From positions 1 to 64,000 of the forward strand of contig CALDZP010000007.1 of the NCBI GenBank assembly GCA_937944105.1: DNA of 64,000 nucleotides. The letters are read 5' to 3'. Both the position numbers and the translations under genes were made by a program. This stretch comes from an uncultured Ignavibacteria bacterium (GTDB taxonomy: Bacteria; Bacteroidota; Ignavibacteria; Ch128b). Below the pieces are notes generated by a model, which worked only from the letters and a program-made list of their open reading frames with translations, had not been told where the DNA came from and ran no database searches. Positions 26,757 through 37,900 of this stretch are shown here, piece after piece (the stretch's first letter is position 1; the number at the start of each line of letters is the position of its first letter).

Positions 26757-27926
26757 TTAGATTAAAATTAATTCATTTTGAATTTCACCTGTAACTTCAG
26801 CCTGGTAGTTTTCGTGTATGTATACATTAACTTCAGTTCTAACTGCCATCTCTCCTGGTAAATATATTCCAGGTTCAATTGAAAACAAACAACCTGGCAT
26901 TAAAACTCTTTCATCTTTTGTTTCAAGGTTGTCAATGTTTGGACCATTACCATGAGTTTCTTCACCAATCGAATGTCCCGTTCGATGAATAAAATATTTT
27001 CCAAACCCAGCTTTTTTTATAACATTTCTACAAACATCATCAACCTGCCAGCCGTAAATTTTTTTCTTTTTAGCAAGATTTTCTTTAATAAAATTTATCG
27101 CCGTATCACGAGCACTCCTGGCAATTTCAAAAATCTGTAAATATTTTTCTGGTGGATTTTTACCAACAAAACCAACCCAAGTAATATCGTAGTAAATTCC
27201 ACCTGGAACATTTTTCTTTGCCCATAAGTCAATTAAAACTGTATCGCCTTCTTTGAAATAGTATCCATCAGGTTTTGGTTCAAAATGAGGATCAGATGGA
27301 TGATCATTGATTCCTACAATTGGTTCAGCGTTAGTGTATAAATTTTTTTCTCTAAATTTTTCCATAATAAATTGCTGAAGATCATACTCACTTAATTTTT
27401 GATTTAAATCTATTGCTTCACGAATTTTTCGAAAAGCGAGTCTTCTTATTTCATCAATATCTTTTTGTGCTTCTTTATGAAGTAAATAGCCTTTTTCATC
27501 GACAAGAGCTTCAAATATTGAAATCAAATCTGCCGAAGAAACAATCTTATAACCTAAATTTTTAAGTAATTCAATTGTTCCAGCATCTACTAATGAAACA
27601 TAAGGGATATTGTTTTTAGGTGAGTATTGCATTGCAATTTTTTTAGAATTACCAAGAATTTTCTTCAAAAGCTTATGTTGCTGTTCATAGGGCAAATAGA
27701 CAAATTTTTTACCTGGTAAAGAATCTAATTTTGTTGATTCAACTGCAGAAACAAGTTTTTTAGGTTCACCTTTTGCTGGTATGAAATAATACCACCTTCG
27801 TGTAGTGTGTTTATTTTCAAGTCCAAGAATTTTGTATGCCAGCGGATCACGATTATGAAAATCATAAAAAAGCCATCCATCAATTCTGGCTTTTTTTAGT
27901 TCTGATTGAATTTTTTTGATATCCAT
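26757..27926 (-). CDS. M24 family metallopeptidase, Xaa-Pro aminopeptidase-like
   Basis: 389 aa. A creatinase-like N-terminal domain (1 to about 150) precedes a pita-bread catalytic domain (about 160-385). Metal ligands appear intact: Asp in DTVLIDLWAKK, Asp in YYDITWVG, His in FIHRTGHSIGEETHG, Glu in FSIEPGIYLPG and Glu in RTEVNVYI. It would remove N-terminal residues before proline using Mn or similar metals. No signal peptide is present, so it acts in the cytoplasm. It is the first gene of the peptidase-transporter-rqcH-acetyltransferase-barrel operon. An AGGAG-like site precedes the start. Confidence 0.9.
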   Translation of the reverse strand: MDIKKIQSELKKARIDGWLFYDFHNRDPLAYKILGLENKHTTRRWYYFIPAKGEPKKLVSAVESTKLDSLPGKKFVYLPYEQQHKLLKKILGNSKKIAMQYSPKNNIPYVSLVDAGTIELLKNLGYKIVSSADLISIFEALVDEKGYLLHKEAQKDIDEIRRLAFRKIREAIDLNQKLSEYDLQQFIMEKFREKNLYTNAEPIVGINDHPSDPHFEPKPDGYYFKEGDTVLIDLWAKKNVPGGIYYDITWVGFVGKNPPEKYLQIFEIARSARDTAINFIKENLAKKKKIYGWQVDDVCRNVIKKAGFGKYFIHRTGHSIGEETHGNGPNIDNLETKDERVLMPGCLFSIEPGIYLPGEMAVRTEVNVYIHENYQAEVTGEIQNELILI

Positions 27927-28227
27927 GTTTTGGCTCCTTTATCTGTTCAAAATATAAAGAACTTTTTCAAAGTTACTAATTGAATTAATTTGTAGAAAAT
28001 AACCAATAAGTATTCTGATTTTTTTATGGAATCCCAAAATTTTCAAATGCATATATTATAATGGACATTAAAATAAATTAAAGTAATTTATCATTGCTTA
28101 ATGCCATCTCTAATAAACGATGAATTATTAAGTTAATAACTCTTGTTAATTTGGTTTTTGCACTAAAACATTTGATAAGTCTTCAATTATGATTTATTTT
28201 TAATTTTTCAACTTTTAATTTGAATAT
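27927..28227. other. Divergent intergenic region, 301 nt
   Basis: This A+T-rich gap separates the minus-strand M24 operon from the plus-strand M1 operon and must hold both promoters. No reading frame with a credible start, no strong hairpin and no recognisable RNA motif was found. A TTAATTTG sequence about 11 bases before the M1 ATG is close to, but does not match, the TAnnTTTG consensus. Confidence 0.6.
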
Positions 28228-29904
28228 ATGATAAGAGCTTTTGCTATCATTTTGTTGAATTTAATTTTCTTGATTCATCTAAATTTTTTCTCCTTAAGAT
28301 CGATGGATTTAGATTTCATTAAAAATGAATTGATTGGATATCTAAATGACAGAATTAAAGCATTTGTTTTTCAAATTAATATGAATGACAAATATGCTTC
28401 GCATAAAGCACTTTATGATATTGAAGAATTAAAACTAAAGTTATTTGTGCAGCCGGAGAAAGAAAAAGTCATCGGTTTCGAATTAGTGAAATTGAGATTT
28501 AAAGATTTATATCCTTTTGAATACATAATTTTTGATTGTGGAAAAAACATTAAAGTGAAAAAAATTTCAGATAGTTTGGGGTTATCTTTATTCTTTTTTC
28601 AAAAGAGTAAGTATCTTTATGTAAAGAAAAACTCTAAATCTTTATTTCAATCATTATACATAGAATATGAATTTGTATTTGAAGATAAATTTTATAAGGG
28701 TTTTATTTATGATAAAAAACGGAATCATTTTTATACATTGAGTGAACCAAATTTTTCTAAATTTTGGTTTATATGTAAAGAAGACCCCTCAGAAAAATTT
28801 CAATCTGAAGTTGAAATAATTATTCCAGAGAGTTTGCTGGCTGTTTCTAATGGTTTGTTAATTGATTCAACGACCTACTTGAAAAACTTGAAACTTTATA
28901 AGTATAAAACTCAGTATCCAATCAACCACTATCAACTTTTTGTTGCGGGGGGAAATTATAAAATAATTGAAGATTATTACTTCAATAAGAATAGGAAATC
29001 ATTAAAATATGAACACTTTGTTTTCAATGAAAATCTCGAAAAGGCAAAGGAAGATTTAGAATTACATAAAATCATATATTCAAGATTGAAAAATTTAATT
29101 GGTTCCTATCCATTTGAAGATGAAGTTTATGGAATTGTTGAAATTTCCTGGCCCTTTGGTGGTATGGAACACCAAACAAGAAGTGCCATTAGTTTAAATG
29201 CATTTAAAGGGTTGTTTGCAAGTTATGGTTTATTTGCTCATGAATTTGTACATCAATGGTTTGGCAATTATGTGACATGTAAAAGCTGGAAAGATATATG
29301 GCTTAATGAAAGTTTCGCCACTTATTTTGAAAATTTAAGCTACGTTTCGGAAACCAATCGACATGATTTTAAACTTGATTTTCCGGAAGATTATTATTAT
29401 GGAAGTGTTTATAAAACGGATGGTTATATATTTTCTAATACAGTCTATAATAAAGGTGCTTGGATTCTGGAAATGTTAAGAAATGAAATTGGTAACGATA
29501 AATTTTTTGAATGTATTAATAGATATTTATCCTCATTTAAATTTTCTTCTGCCTCAACTGAAGATTTTATAAAACTTTGTAATCAAGTCTCTGATAAAAA
29601 TTTAGATTGGTTTTTTGATCAGTGGATATATTCAAAAACTGAAAGACCAGTCTATGAAGTTTTTTTTAAAAACGAAAATAATAATAATGATTATTTTTGC
29701 AGCATAATGATAAAGCAAATTCAACCAAAACAAATTTTTAAGAATCGTCTTTCACTCGAAGTTATATTTGAAGATAACTCGTCTAAATCATTTGAGATTT
29801 TTAATGAAGGTGAACAGATAATTTCATTTAGCTCATCATCAAAGATTAAAGAAATTTTGATAGATCCAGAAAATCGAATCTTGAAAAAAGTATTTTACCG
29901 ATAA
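28228..29904 (+). CDS. Short M1 family (gluzincin) aminopeptidase
   Basis: 558 aa with an N-terminal hydrophobic segment (about 3-24) that is a signal peptide or anchor. Catalytic motifs are GGMEHQ (the GxMEN-like substrate motif), HEFVHQWFG near residue 338 (HExxH zinc site) and LNESFATYFE about 22 residues later with the third ligand. It lacks the long C-terminal helical domain of classical M1 enzymes of about 850 aa, as do other compact bacterial members. It would trim N-terminal residues in the periplasm or at the membrane. It is the first gene of an operon with lpxH and a class A penicillin-binding protein. Confidence 0.87.
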   Translation: MIRAFAIILLNLIFLIHLNFFSLRSMDLDFIKNELIGYLNDRIKAFVFQINMNDKYASHKALYDIEELKLKLFVQPEKEKVIGFELVKLRFKDLYPFEYIIFDCGKNIKVKKISDSLGLSLFFFQKSKYLYVKKNSKSLFQSLYIEYEFVFEDKFYKGFIYDKKRNHFYTLSEPNFSKFWFICKEDPSEKFQSEVEIIIPESLLAVSNGLLIDSTTYLKNLKLYKYKTQYPINHYQLFVAGGNYKIIEDYYFNKNRKSLKYEHFVFNENLEKAKEDLELHKIIYSRLKNLIGSYPFEDEVYGIVEISWPFGGMEHQTRSAISLNAFKGLFASYGLFAHEFVHQWFGNYVTCKSWKDIWLNESFATYFENLSYVSETNRHDFKLDFPEDYYYGSVYKTDGYIFSNTVYNKGAWILEMLRNEIGNDKFFECINRYLSSFKFSSASTEDFIKLCNQVSDKNLDWFFDQWIYSKTERPVYEVFFKNENNNNDYFCSIMIKQIQPKQIFKNRLSLEVIFEDNSSKSFEIFNEGEQIISFSSSSKIKEILIDPENRILKKVFYR

Positions 29905-29910
29905 TGTGAT

Positions 29911-30639
29911 ATGCCAGAACTTAAAAAAGCATTTTTTATATCTGATACTCATTTTGGCTTTCATGAATATGAAAGAGAAAAACCATTAATTGAAAAATTT
30001 GAATTTCTTTGTAATGTAATAACAGAAGCAGGTGGTGATTTTTACATACTTGGTGATTTATTCGATTACTGGTTTGAATATAAAACAGTTATTCAAAAAT
30101 ATTCTTTCCGCATTTTAACAAGTCTTGAAAAAATGAGTGAGAAAGGAATAAAAATAACCTATTTAATTGGCAATCATGATTTTGCACATAGAGATTTGTT
30201 TGAAAAAGAATTTAAGGTGAGAGTTCTTGATAAGCCATTAACAGAAATAATTAACAATAAAAAGTTTATGCTTGCTCATGGTGATGGTTTAATTGGCAAT
30301 GATAAAGGATATATAGTTTTGAAATCAATTGTAAGAAATAAAAAATTACAATCACTTTATTCGAAACTTCACCCTAACGTCGGTATTGGACTGGCAAAAT
30401 ATTTTTCAAAAAAATCCAGACATTACACAAGTGAAAAAGATTTTGGAGAGAATGATTACTTGCTTCAATTCTCAAGACAAAAAATAAAAGAAGGTTATGA
30501 TTATGTTGTAATGGGGCATTCTCATAAATTTTTATTCGAAAAAATCGGGAATGGTTACTACATTAATCTTGGTAGCTGGCTGATTAAACCCCTTTATGGT
30601 GTTTTTGACGGAACTAAATTTGATTTTGTAGAATTATAG
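29911..30639 (+). CDS. lpxH: UDP-2,3-diacylglucosamine diphosphatase (LpxH-like)
   Basis: A 242-aa calcineurin-like metallophosphoesterase. The five metal-site blocks are all visible: SDTHFG, GDLFDYW, GNHDF, AHGDGLIGND and MGHSHK. LpxH removes UMP from UDP-2,3-diacylglucosamine to give lipid X in lipid A synthesis at the inner membrane. The length fits LpxH and its Bacteroidota homologues. Other UDP-sugar or nucleotide pyrophosphatases of the same fold are possible. It is spaced 6 bases after the M1 peptidase and 13 before the penicillin-binding protein. Confidence 0.85.
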   Translation: MPELKKAFFISDTHFGFHEYEREKPLIEKFEFLCNVITEAGGDFYILGDLFDYWFEYKTVIQKYSFRILTSLEKMSEKGIKITYLIGNHDFAHRDLFEKEFKVRVLDKPLTEIINNKKFMLAHGDGLIGNDKGYIVLKSIVRNKKLQSLYSKLHPNVGIGLAKYFSKKSRHYTSEKDFGENDYLLQFSRQKIKEGYDYVVMGHSHKFLFEKIGNGYYINLGSWLIKPLYGVFDGTKFDFVEL

Positions 30640-30652
30640 CAGGTTTAAAATT

Positions 30653-32959
30653 ATGGCAAAAAGAAAAATATCAAAAGATGAAATTTATCGATACATAAAG
30701 AATGGTGAATTTAGAAAAGAAGCCCATAAAAAATTTTATCAACGACATAAAAAAGTTATTTTAACTTCTTTATTAATCTCCTTAATTCTTTTTATTGCTT
30801 TTGTTATATATATATTTAGAGGATTACCATCTTTTGAAGAACTCGAAAATCCAAAACCTTTTTATGCTTCAAATGTTTACGCTTCTGATGGTAGATTAAT
30901 TGGACAATTCTTCATTCAGAATAGAATAGAAGTTGGCATTGATTCAGTTCCAAAACATCTAATCGATGCTTTAATTGTAACAGAGGATAGAAAATTTTAT
31001 CGCCATTGGGGATTAGATATTGATCGAATTGCAAAAGCAATATTCTGGAATATTATTACATTATCTCGTAAAAGTGGTGGCGCAAGTACCATAACTCAAC
31101 AATTAGCCAGAAATTTGTATAAACTTGTTGAGAAAGAACAAAATCCAGTTGATCTTGCATTGAGAAAATTTAGAGAAATGATTACAGCAATTCAGCTCGA
31201 AAGAACTTTTACAAAAAATGAAATACTTGAGATGTATTTAAATATAAGTTATTTCGGTAGGGGAAATTATGGCATCGAAGCTGCAGCTAGAAATTATTTT
31301 GGAAAAACAGTTAAACAATTAACTCTGAGAGAATCGACTATATTAATTTCATTGCTAAGAAATCCTGTATTTTACGATCCTATTCGAAGACCAGAAAATT
31401 CCTATGGGCGTTCAAAATTGATCTTAAAAATTATGCTTGATCAGGGCTACATAAATGAAAACCAGTATTATTCTGCATTAAAGGAACGAGTTGAATTTAA
31501 AAAAGCACCAGAATTTAAATCTTCTATCGCTCCACATTTTCTCGAATATGTTCGTCAACAATTAATACAAAGGTCAGAGAAATACGAAGTAGATATTTAT
31601 CGTGACGGTCTAAATATTTTTACAACTTTAGACTACGATATGCAGCTTCATGCAAATGAAGCTGTGAAAGAACATCTAAAAGAGTTTCAACCTTTATTTG
31701 AAAAATCATGGGATTGGAAAAAAAACAAAGATAAATTGGAATACTATATCAATAAAGCAATTAGATCTAATGAAGAATACCTTTCAGCAGAAACCGAAGA
31801 AGAGAAAAAATTTATTGAAATAAGATTAAGAAATAATCCTCATTTTGTAGATTCTGTTAAACAAAACGCCCTAAAAATTGAAGTTGGTTTTGTTGTTATT
31901 GATCCAGGTAACGGACATATAAAAGCGATGATAGGTGGGTCAAATCCAAACTTTATGTATGGGTTGAACCACGTAACTCAAATTAAAAGACAACCAGGAT
32001 CTGCATTTAAACCTATAGTTTACACCGTCGCTGTTGATAATGGTTTTCCCATCGCTGGGCAAATTTTAAATGAACCAATTACAATCCGAATTGGTTCACA
32101 AGTTTATAGTCCAAAAAATTCTGATGGTAAATATGGAGGATATTTAAGTCTGAGAAATGCTCTCGCTCAATCAGTTAATGTTGTATCAGTTAGATTAATT
32201 TATGAAGGATTAGCTCCATTAAATGAAATACCAATTTATGCTCAGAGGCTGGGAATCAAAAGCAAAATTAATCCCTTTTATTCAATTGCATTAGGAACTT
32301 CTGAAGTATCACCACTAGAATTAACCTCAGCATTTGCAACTTTTGCCAATCTTGGTGTATATAATGAACCAATTGGTATTTTGAAAATTGAAGATAAGAA
32401 TGGGCTTTTAATCGAAGAATTTAATTCTGATATGCGTTTTGCAATTTCGCCACAAACTGCATATCTGATGACTGAGCTAATGAAAGGTGTTGTTAATTAC
32501 GGAACAGCAACCGGGATACGAAGATTTTTTAATTTACCAGCTGCTGGAAAAACAGGAACTACACAAGATTTTACTGATGCCTGGTTTATTGGTTATACTC
32601 CAGCTCTTTGCGCTGGTGTATGGGTAGGTTTTGATGATCAAAATACAAAATTTACGGGATGGTATGGTCAGGGAGCACGTGCTGCCGCACCTATTTGGGC
32701 TCGATTCATGCAAAAAGTTTATAATGATAAAAAAATTAATCTGCCGTTCCGTGATTTTAATGAACCCGATGGAATTGAATATGCAACTTTTTGTGTTGAA
32801 ACTCTCAGAAGTGGAACTCCTAAACTCGCAACAGAGAATTGTCCCGAAAAAGTAACTGATTTAATTAACTCCAAATTTGTTTACGATTATTGCGATTTAC
32901 ATCACGGTGAATACTTACCCGTTGAGGTAGATACAACTAAGGTTAAAATTGATTGGTGA
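30653..32959 (+). CDS. Class A penicillin-binding protein (PBP1A-like transglycosylase/transpeptidase)
   Basis: 768 aa, a type II membrane protein with one helix at about residues 38-60. The GT51 glycosyltransferase (about 80-250) has VTEDRKFYRHWGLD with the catalytic Glu, and GGASTITQQLARNLY. The transpeptidase (about 410-720) has the Ser nucleophile in RQPGSAFKP, the SxN motif in SVNVVS and KTGTTQDFTDAW. It polymerises and cross-links peptidoglycan in the periplasm. A C-terminal CP-rich tail (CPEK, then YDYC) follows the catalytic fold. It ends the M1-lpxH-PBP operon; the 223 nt that follow, up to the convergent phosphatase gene, hold nothing recognisable. Confidence 0.93.
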   Translation: MAKRKISKDEIYRYIKNGEFRKEAHKKFYQRHKKVILTSLLISLILFIAFVIYIFRGLPSFEELENPKPFYASNVYASDGRLIGQFFIQNRIEVGIDSVPKHLIDALIVTEDRKFYRHWGLDIDRIAKAIFWNIITLSRKSGGASTITQQLARNLYKLVEKEQNPVDLALRKFREMITAIQLERTFTKNEILEMYLNISYFGRGNYGIEAAARNYFGKTVKQLTLRESTILISLLRNPVFYDPIRRPENSYGRSKLILKIMLDQGYINENQYYSALKERVEFKKAPEFKSSIAPHFLEYVRQQLIQRSEKYEVDIYRDGLNIFTTLDYDMQLHANEAVKEHLKEFQPLFEKSWDWKKNKDKLEYYINKAIRSNEEYLSAETEEEKKFIEIRLRNNPHFVDSVKQNALKIEVGFVVIDPGNGHIKAMIGGSNPNFMYGLNHVTQIKRQPGSAFKPIVYTVAVDNGFPIAGQILNEPITIRIGSQVYSPKNSDGKYGGYLSLRNALAQSVNVVSVRLIYEGLAPLNEIPIYAQRLGIKSKINPFYSIALGTSEVSPLELTSAFATFANLGVYNEPIGILKIEDKNGLLIEEFNSDMRFAISPQTAYLMTELMKGVVNYGTATGIRRFFNLPAAGKTGTTQDFTDAWFIGYTPALCAGVWVGFDDQNTKFTGWYGQGARAAAPIWARFMQKVYNDKKINLPFRDFNEPDGIEYATFCVETLRSGTPKLATENCPEKVTDLINSKFVYDYCDLHHGEYLPVEVDTTKVKIDW

Positions 32960-33182
32960 AATATTAAGTTTTTTGATGCAAAAGTATTTCATTTTTGCCA
33001 TAATCAGTTAGAACATTCTTATTATAACAATTTAAAATCAATTAATATAAATCCTAAATCTTTTTCAGTTTTAATTTTTAGTTTATAACCAACTTTTAGA
33101 AATAACTGGACGCCATTCTTTTTTTTTCAGGATATTAACTTCTAATCAGCTTTTTGTAAAAAAATTATTTCAAATTTTAATG

Positions 33183-34805
33183 TTAAGGAATTAATGATTT
33201 TCCAATTGAAGAAAAAGGTTCACTTATTTTCAATAATGTAGCAATAGTTGGTGCAATATCAACAATAAAAACTTTTTCATTAATAGTCTTAGGCTCAATA
33301 TTCCAACCATAAAATAATAATGGAATATGTGTGTCATAAGTATAAGGTGAACCGTGTGTGGTTCCTTTCTGCAAAAATCGATATAAATAGCCGGGTCTTA
33401 ATGTATAAATTATATCGGCTGATTTTGAGGGGTGCCAGCCATTCAATATAAAATTAGGATTTTCTCTTGAAGCAACCTGTTTCTCTAATTCTGTTCTTGT
33501 ATTAATGATTTGAATTTCAGGGAACATTTCTCGTAGGAATTGTGAAATTTCCAATTCAACCTGAACTCTATTGATGTTATTTTCTCTTAAATAATTGTAA
33601 TTAAGAAAAATATTACCACTAGAAAAATGTTCAATTATCTTATCTGAATTATATTTTTTCTTTGTAAAGTTCATCAAACTATCTGCTACAACTTTTGAGT
33701 TTAATTCACCAGTAGGTATTCTATTTTTCAATAAATAACCTGGAGTTTCAATGGCTGCGTGATCAGAGGTTAGAAAAACAAGAAAATTATTTTTCCCAAT
33801 TTTATTTTCAAGAAAAGTAATTAGCTTAGCAATTTCCAAATCTAATCTTAGATATGTATCCATTAATTCAAAAGAATAATTTCCCCAGGTATGACCAATT
33901 AAATCGGTTGATGAATAGCTAATTGCTAAAAAATCTGGTACTCTGTTTTTTCCGAGATTTTCATTATCAATTGCTGTTTTTGCCAATTCAGTTAATAACT
34001 CGTTTGCAAAAGGAGTAAATGCAAACTTATAAAATTTCTCTTCTGGTTTAACATTTTTAAGTGAATGAGGGAATGAAGTTTTTCCTTCATTAAAAAAGTC
34101 ATTTTCGTAGTCAACCTCATCGGGAGAATTAATTTCATAAAATTTATGATCCAGTAAAAGATTCCATGTTTGATTAGATAATTTATCCACGAGTCTTGAT
34201 TCATTAAATTTTTTTAACCATTCGGGCAAGTCTTTTCTGTAATATGTAGATGTGATAAAATCACCAGTTTTGAAATTATACCAATAAACTCCATCAGCAG
34301 TATGACCGGCTGGTAATATTGCACCACGATCCTTTATTGATACTGAAATAACTTTCGATTGATTATTTGTAAAAAGTTTTAGTGCATCTGTAATAGTTGT
34401 TGTCCACAGTTGTTTTGGTGATCTCTTGCCTTCATCATCATTGCTTCCAATAGATGAAACACTCTCATCTAAAACACAATTAATTGTTTTTTTACTAAAC
34501 CTGTCATAAAAATCGTTGTTTATAATTCCGTGGTAGTAAGGTGTTGTTCCTGTATAAATGGTTGCATGTCCAGGACCAGTGTTGGTTGGAATATAATTAA
34601 AATGAGCATTAGTAAAATTAATTCCAGAATTAATTAATTTTTTAAATCCACCATCTGAGTATAAATCATAATATCTATATAAATCATTATATCTCATCTG
34701 GTCAATTACTATTCCGACAATCAATTTTGGCCTTTCGATATCTTTAGCAAAAGATATTATTGATAAAAGAATTATAATAAACATAATTTTTTGTAAATGT
34801 CTCAT
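33183..34805 (-). CDS. PafA-like alkaline phosphatase family protein
   Basis: About 540 aa. The start at 34805 (MRHLQK) gives a clean signal peptide and is preferred over the in-frame ATG at 34835. The alkaline-phosphatase-superfamily core shows IVGIVIDQMRYND for the first metal site and TNTGPGHATIYTG with Thr as nucleophile. SIKDRGAILPAGH supplies the Lys and Arg that mark PafA phosphate monoesterases, and TSDHAAIETPG and THGSPYTYDTHIPLLFYG are the late metal sites. It is probably a periplasmic phosphate monoesterase. It follows the subtilase gene by about 115 bases on the same strand, separated by an inverted repeat. Confidence 0.88.
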   Translation of the reverse strand: MRHLQKIMFIIILLSIISFAKDIERPKLIVGIVIDQMRYNDLYRYYDLYSDGGFKKLINSGINFTNAHFNYIPTNTGPGHATIYTGTTPYYHGIINNDFYDRFSKKTINCVLDESVSSIGSNDDEGKRSPKQLWTTTITDALKLFTNNQSKVISVSIKDRGAILPAGHTADGVYWYNFKTGDFITSTYYRKDLPEWLKKFNESRLVDKLSNQTWNLLLDHKFYEINSPDEVDYENDFFNEGKTSFPHSLKNVKPEEKFYKFAFTPFANELLTELAKTAIDNENLGKNRVPDFLAISYSSTDLIGHTWGNYSFELMDTYLRLDLEIAKLITFLENKIGKNNFLVFLTSDHAAIETPGYLLKNRIPTGELNSKVVADSLMNFTKKKYNSDKIIEHFSSGNIFLNYNYLRENNINRVQVELEISQFLREMFPEIQIINTRTELEKQVASRENPNFILNGWHPSKSADIIYTLRPGYLYRFLQKGTTHGSPYTYDTHIPLLFYGWNIEPKTINEKVFIVDIAPTIATLLKISEPFSSIGKSLIP

Positions 34806-34857
34806 CTTTCCAAATTCCTCATTAAATTTTTTCAAAAATAATCATATAATATTAAAG

Positions 34858-34892
34858 AATTGTTAACCTTCCATTTTGAAAGGTTAACAATT
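34858..34892. terminator. Perfect 13-bp inverted repeat between the subtilase and phosphatase genes
   Basis: AATTGTTAACCTT and AAGGTTAACAATT form a perfect 13-bp stem with a 9-nt loop. It lies just after the minus-strand subtilase gene, so a terminator is likely. The downstream minus-strand tract (CTTTAATATT) is only partly T-rich, so a role as a protein-binding palindrome or mRNA-stabilising hairpin is also possible. Confidence 0.5.
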
Positions 34893-34919
34893 CTAAAATT
34901 AGAATAAGTATTATGCTAA

Positions 34920-37900
34920 TTATTTGATTAAGGTAAGCTTCTTAGTCCCTGTAAATTCACCAGCAACAATTTTATAGATATAGATACCAGAAGAAAGATT
35001 CGAACCATCAAAATCTATTTTGTGATTTCCTTCATCCATCTCTCTGTTCACCAGTTCAATTAATTTTTCTCCTAATAAATTAAAGATTGATAGATTGACA
35101 AATGTTTTATATGGTAAAGTGAATTGTATAGTAGTTTTAGGATTAAATGGATTAGGATAATTCTGTAGAAGCTCAAAATTAAATTCAGGGTTTAATTCTT
35201 TAATATTAATAACATTAATATTTTTATCTATTTTTATAATGTCATTTTCACTTATTTCAGCTTTCATAAGTTTATTGTTCAATCCATCGGTGATTAATAA
35301 TTTTTTACCATTGGCTTTTTTCAACCTTAAACTAATATCGTGATCAGAATTTAATATTACCATCGGTTGATTTTTGAATGAAGAAACAAAAGTATTATCA
35401 CTAAAACGAATATCTAAAATATTTGATGGTGGAACTGGAGGTAGTTCATATTTTGAGTTATCATTTTCATTATTTAGATAGAGTTTTGTCACACCATCAG
35501 GTCCAATAAATTCTAACTCAATCCATTTGTCACTTATGACAGGTTCACTAAATATTTCATCAATTTTATAACTGGTCAAGTTGAGCGTTAAAGTTCCATT
35601 ACCAGATGATTTGACCCAATATCCTTTTCCTTTTTCTAATGTAGTTGCAACATAATAATTTGGGCCATATCCATATACAAATCCACTTAGTAAGTTAGGT
35701 GGATTTGTTATCAATGCATTCACAGGTATTGAACCATTCAAAGAACCAATTAAATTCCAACCAGTTTTTATAGGTATTGTTACGCTATTGTTTTGACTCC
35801 CAATTAAATTAACATTTTGACTTGAAGGAAATTTCAACCAATAACCAAATCCATTAAGCAATGTATCTTGAATTACATATCCATTATTATAACCATATGC
35901 AAATGAATTAGATGTTGGAAATAAATCCACTTTTCTTTGATTTACTGCCTGAATAGGAACGGAAATAAGATTCCAACCCTCAAAAACTGAAAATGACGAT
36001 GTTACTAACAAATTAGTATCTGTTATAGTCAAATTAACTGGAACAATAACTGTACTTTTTGTAGAATCATTGCTTCGGATGTTTAATTCCATTCGATAGT
36101 TACCATTATTCAAATCATTTGAATTCATCAATAACTTAACAGCTATTGAGTTTCCATTTGAAATAATTCCATTAAGAGTGGTAACATTTAACCAATCAGG
36201 TTCTTTTTGGATTTTTACAAGCAAACTATCGCCAACATAGTTAGAGTTATAAGCAATCAGTAATCCATCTGTACCAGTTTGATTTTCAATACCAATTGTA
36301 GCACTGTTTAGAGTTCCAACCATTGATTTATATCTAAAATAAATCGTTCCACTTTTTTGCAATTCAATCTGGAAAGTGACTCTTGTTGTTGCGTCATTAT
36401 ATCTTGGAACATTATTAAATTCAACAATAAATTTATCTGAAGTTTTTAGAACGTATACATTTCCACCTGCACCTGGATTTAAGTCATCCCAGAAACCATA
36501 TATAGCATTATTTGGAAGAGATGTTGATGGTATTAATCCATTAGTCGGATATGTACTTGAAAAATTTGTAAATCTTAAATAACCATTACTAACAACTTCA
36601 ACTGTATTGTAATTTGTTCCGTAAAATGGGAATGAAAAATTTAGAGTTTGTGTGGAATATGAATCATCTGTTAAAGTAATTGGTGTACCATTTTCTGAAA
36701 TTGATGTCCAGGAAAATTGAGGTCCCCCTGGTTCTCTACTATCTTTCCATCTATAACCAAACAAATCAGGTCCACCACTACCAAAAATTGAAAATCCATC
36801 TCCTTCAGGGTTATAATTTTTCGATTCATTTAGCACTTTTTCGTTTACGATAGGTTCAAGTTTTAAGTATGAATTTTTAGCAGGAAAAGAATGATTTTGT
36901 AATTCTATACTAAATTCAAGCGTTGATGGATATATTGAATTATTTCTAATAATAACCGAGTCTTGAAATGTAATATTCTTTGGTTTAATAAGTCTTATAG
37001 AATCTGGTGTAACCACAATATCTGGTTTATTAAGAGTTGTTCCCACGGCTGTATTAGAAATTTCACTCCAGTTATTCCAAACATCTCTTGAACGAATTGC
37101 AAAATAATAAGTTGTATTAAATGCAAGATTTTTTACAACTAATGATTGCAATCTACCAGCGCTATCTGGAACAGGAATATTTGGAACCTGAATTGAGTTA
37201 TAAAAAGAAGTAGAATCTGTAATTGGACCAGAAGTTCTGTACCTGATGTCATAGGCTGCAACACCTCCAGGTGAATTATCAAAAGGAACTGTCCAGGTTA
37301 AAGTGAGTTGATTTGAACCAATCGAAGAAACATTGAGATTAGTAATTTGTGTTGGCGGAACAGAATCTCGATTAGCTAAATATAAAAATGCTGCGTAAAC
37401 ATCAATCAATCCCTTACCGTAAGTATTATCTTCACCATCCTGTCCTAAATCAACTGCAGTGTTATAAAGCGCATATTTAATTTGAGTTCCTGTTAAATTG
37501 GGAAAAACTTGTTTTAATAAAGCAATAGCACCAGCCACATGTGGCGATGCCATTGAAGTTCCAGACATCGTAGCATAACCACCACCACGAACTGAAGAGC
37601 GCACAGATGTTCCAGGTGCAACTACTTCTGGTTTAATGAGTAGAGAACCTGTTCCACCACATGTAGATGGACCTCGACTGGAAGAATTCGCTATGGGATA
37701 ACCTGCTGTGTTGCCATTTATATTACCAACACAAAAAACATTTACTTCGTTGGTATTTATATTTTTTGGTTTTGTGATGGTTGAAGCATTTGGTCCATTA
37801 TTTCCAGCTGAAAAAACAATTGCAATTCCTGCTGCTTCTACTGCATCAAAAGTTGTTTTATAAATACCCGTGCATTCATCTGTTGCATTGGGATCATACC

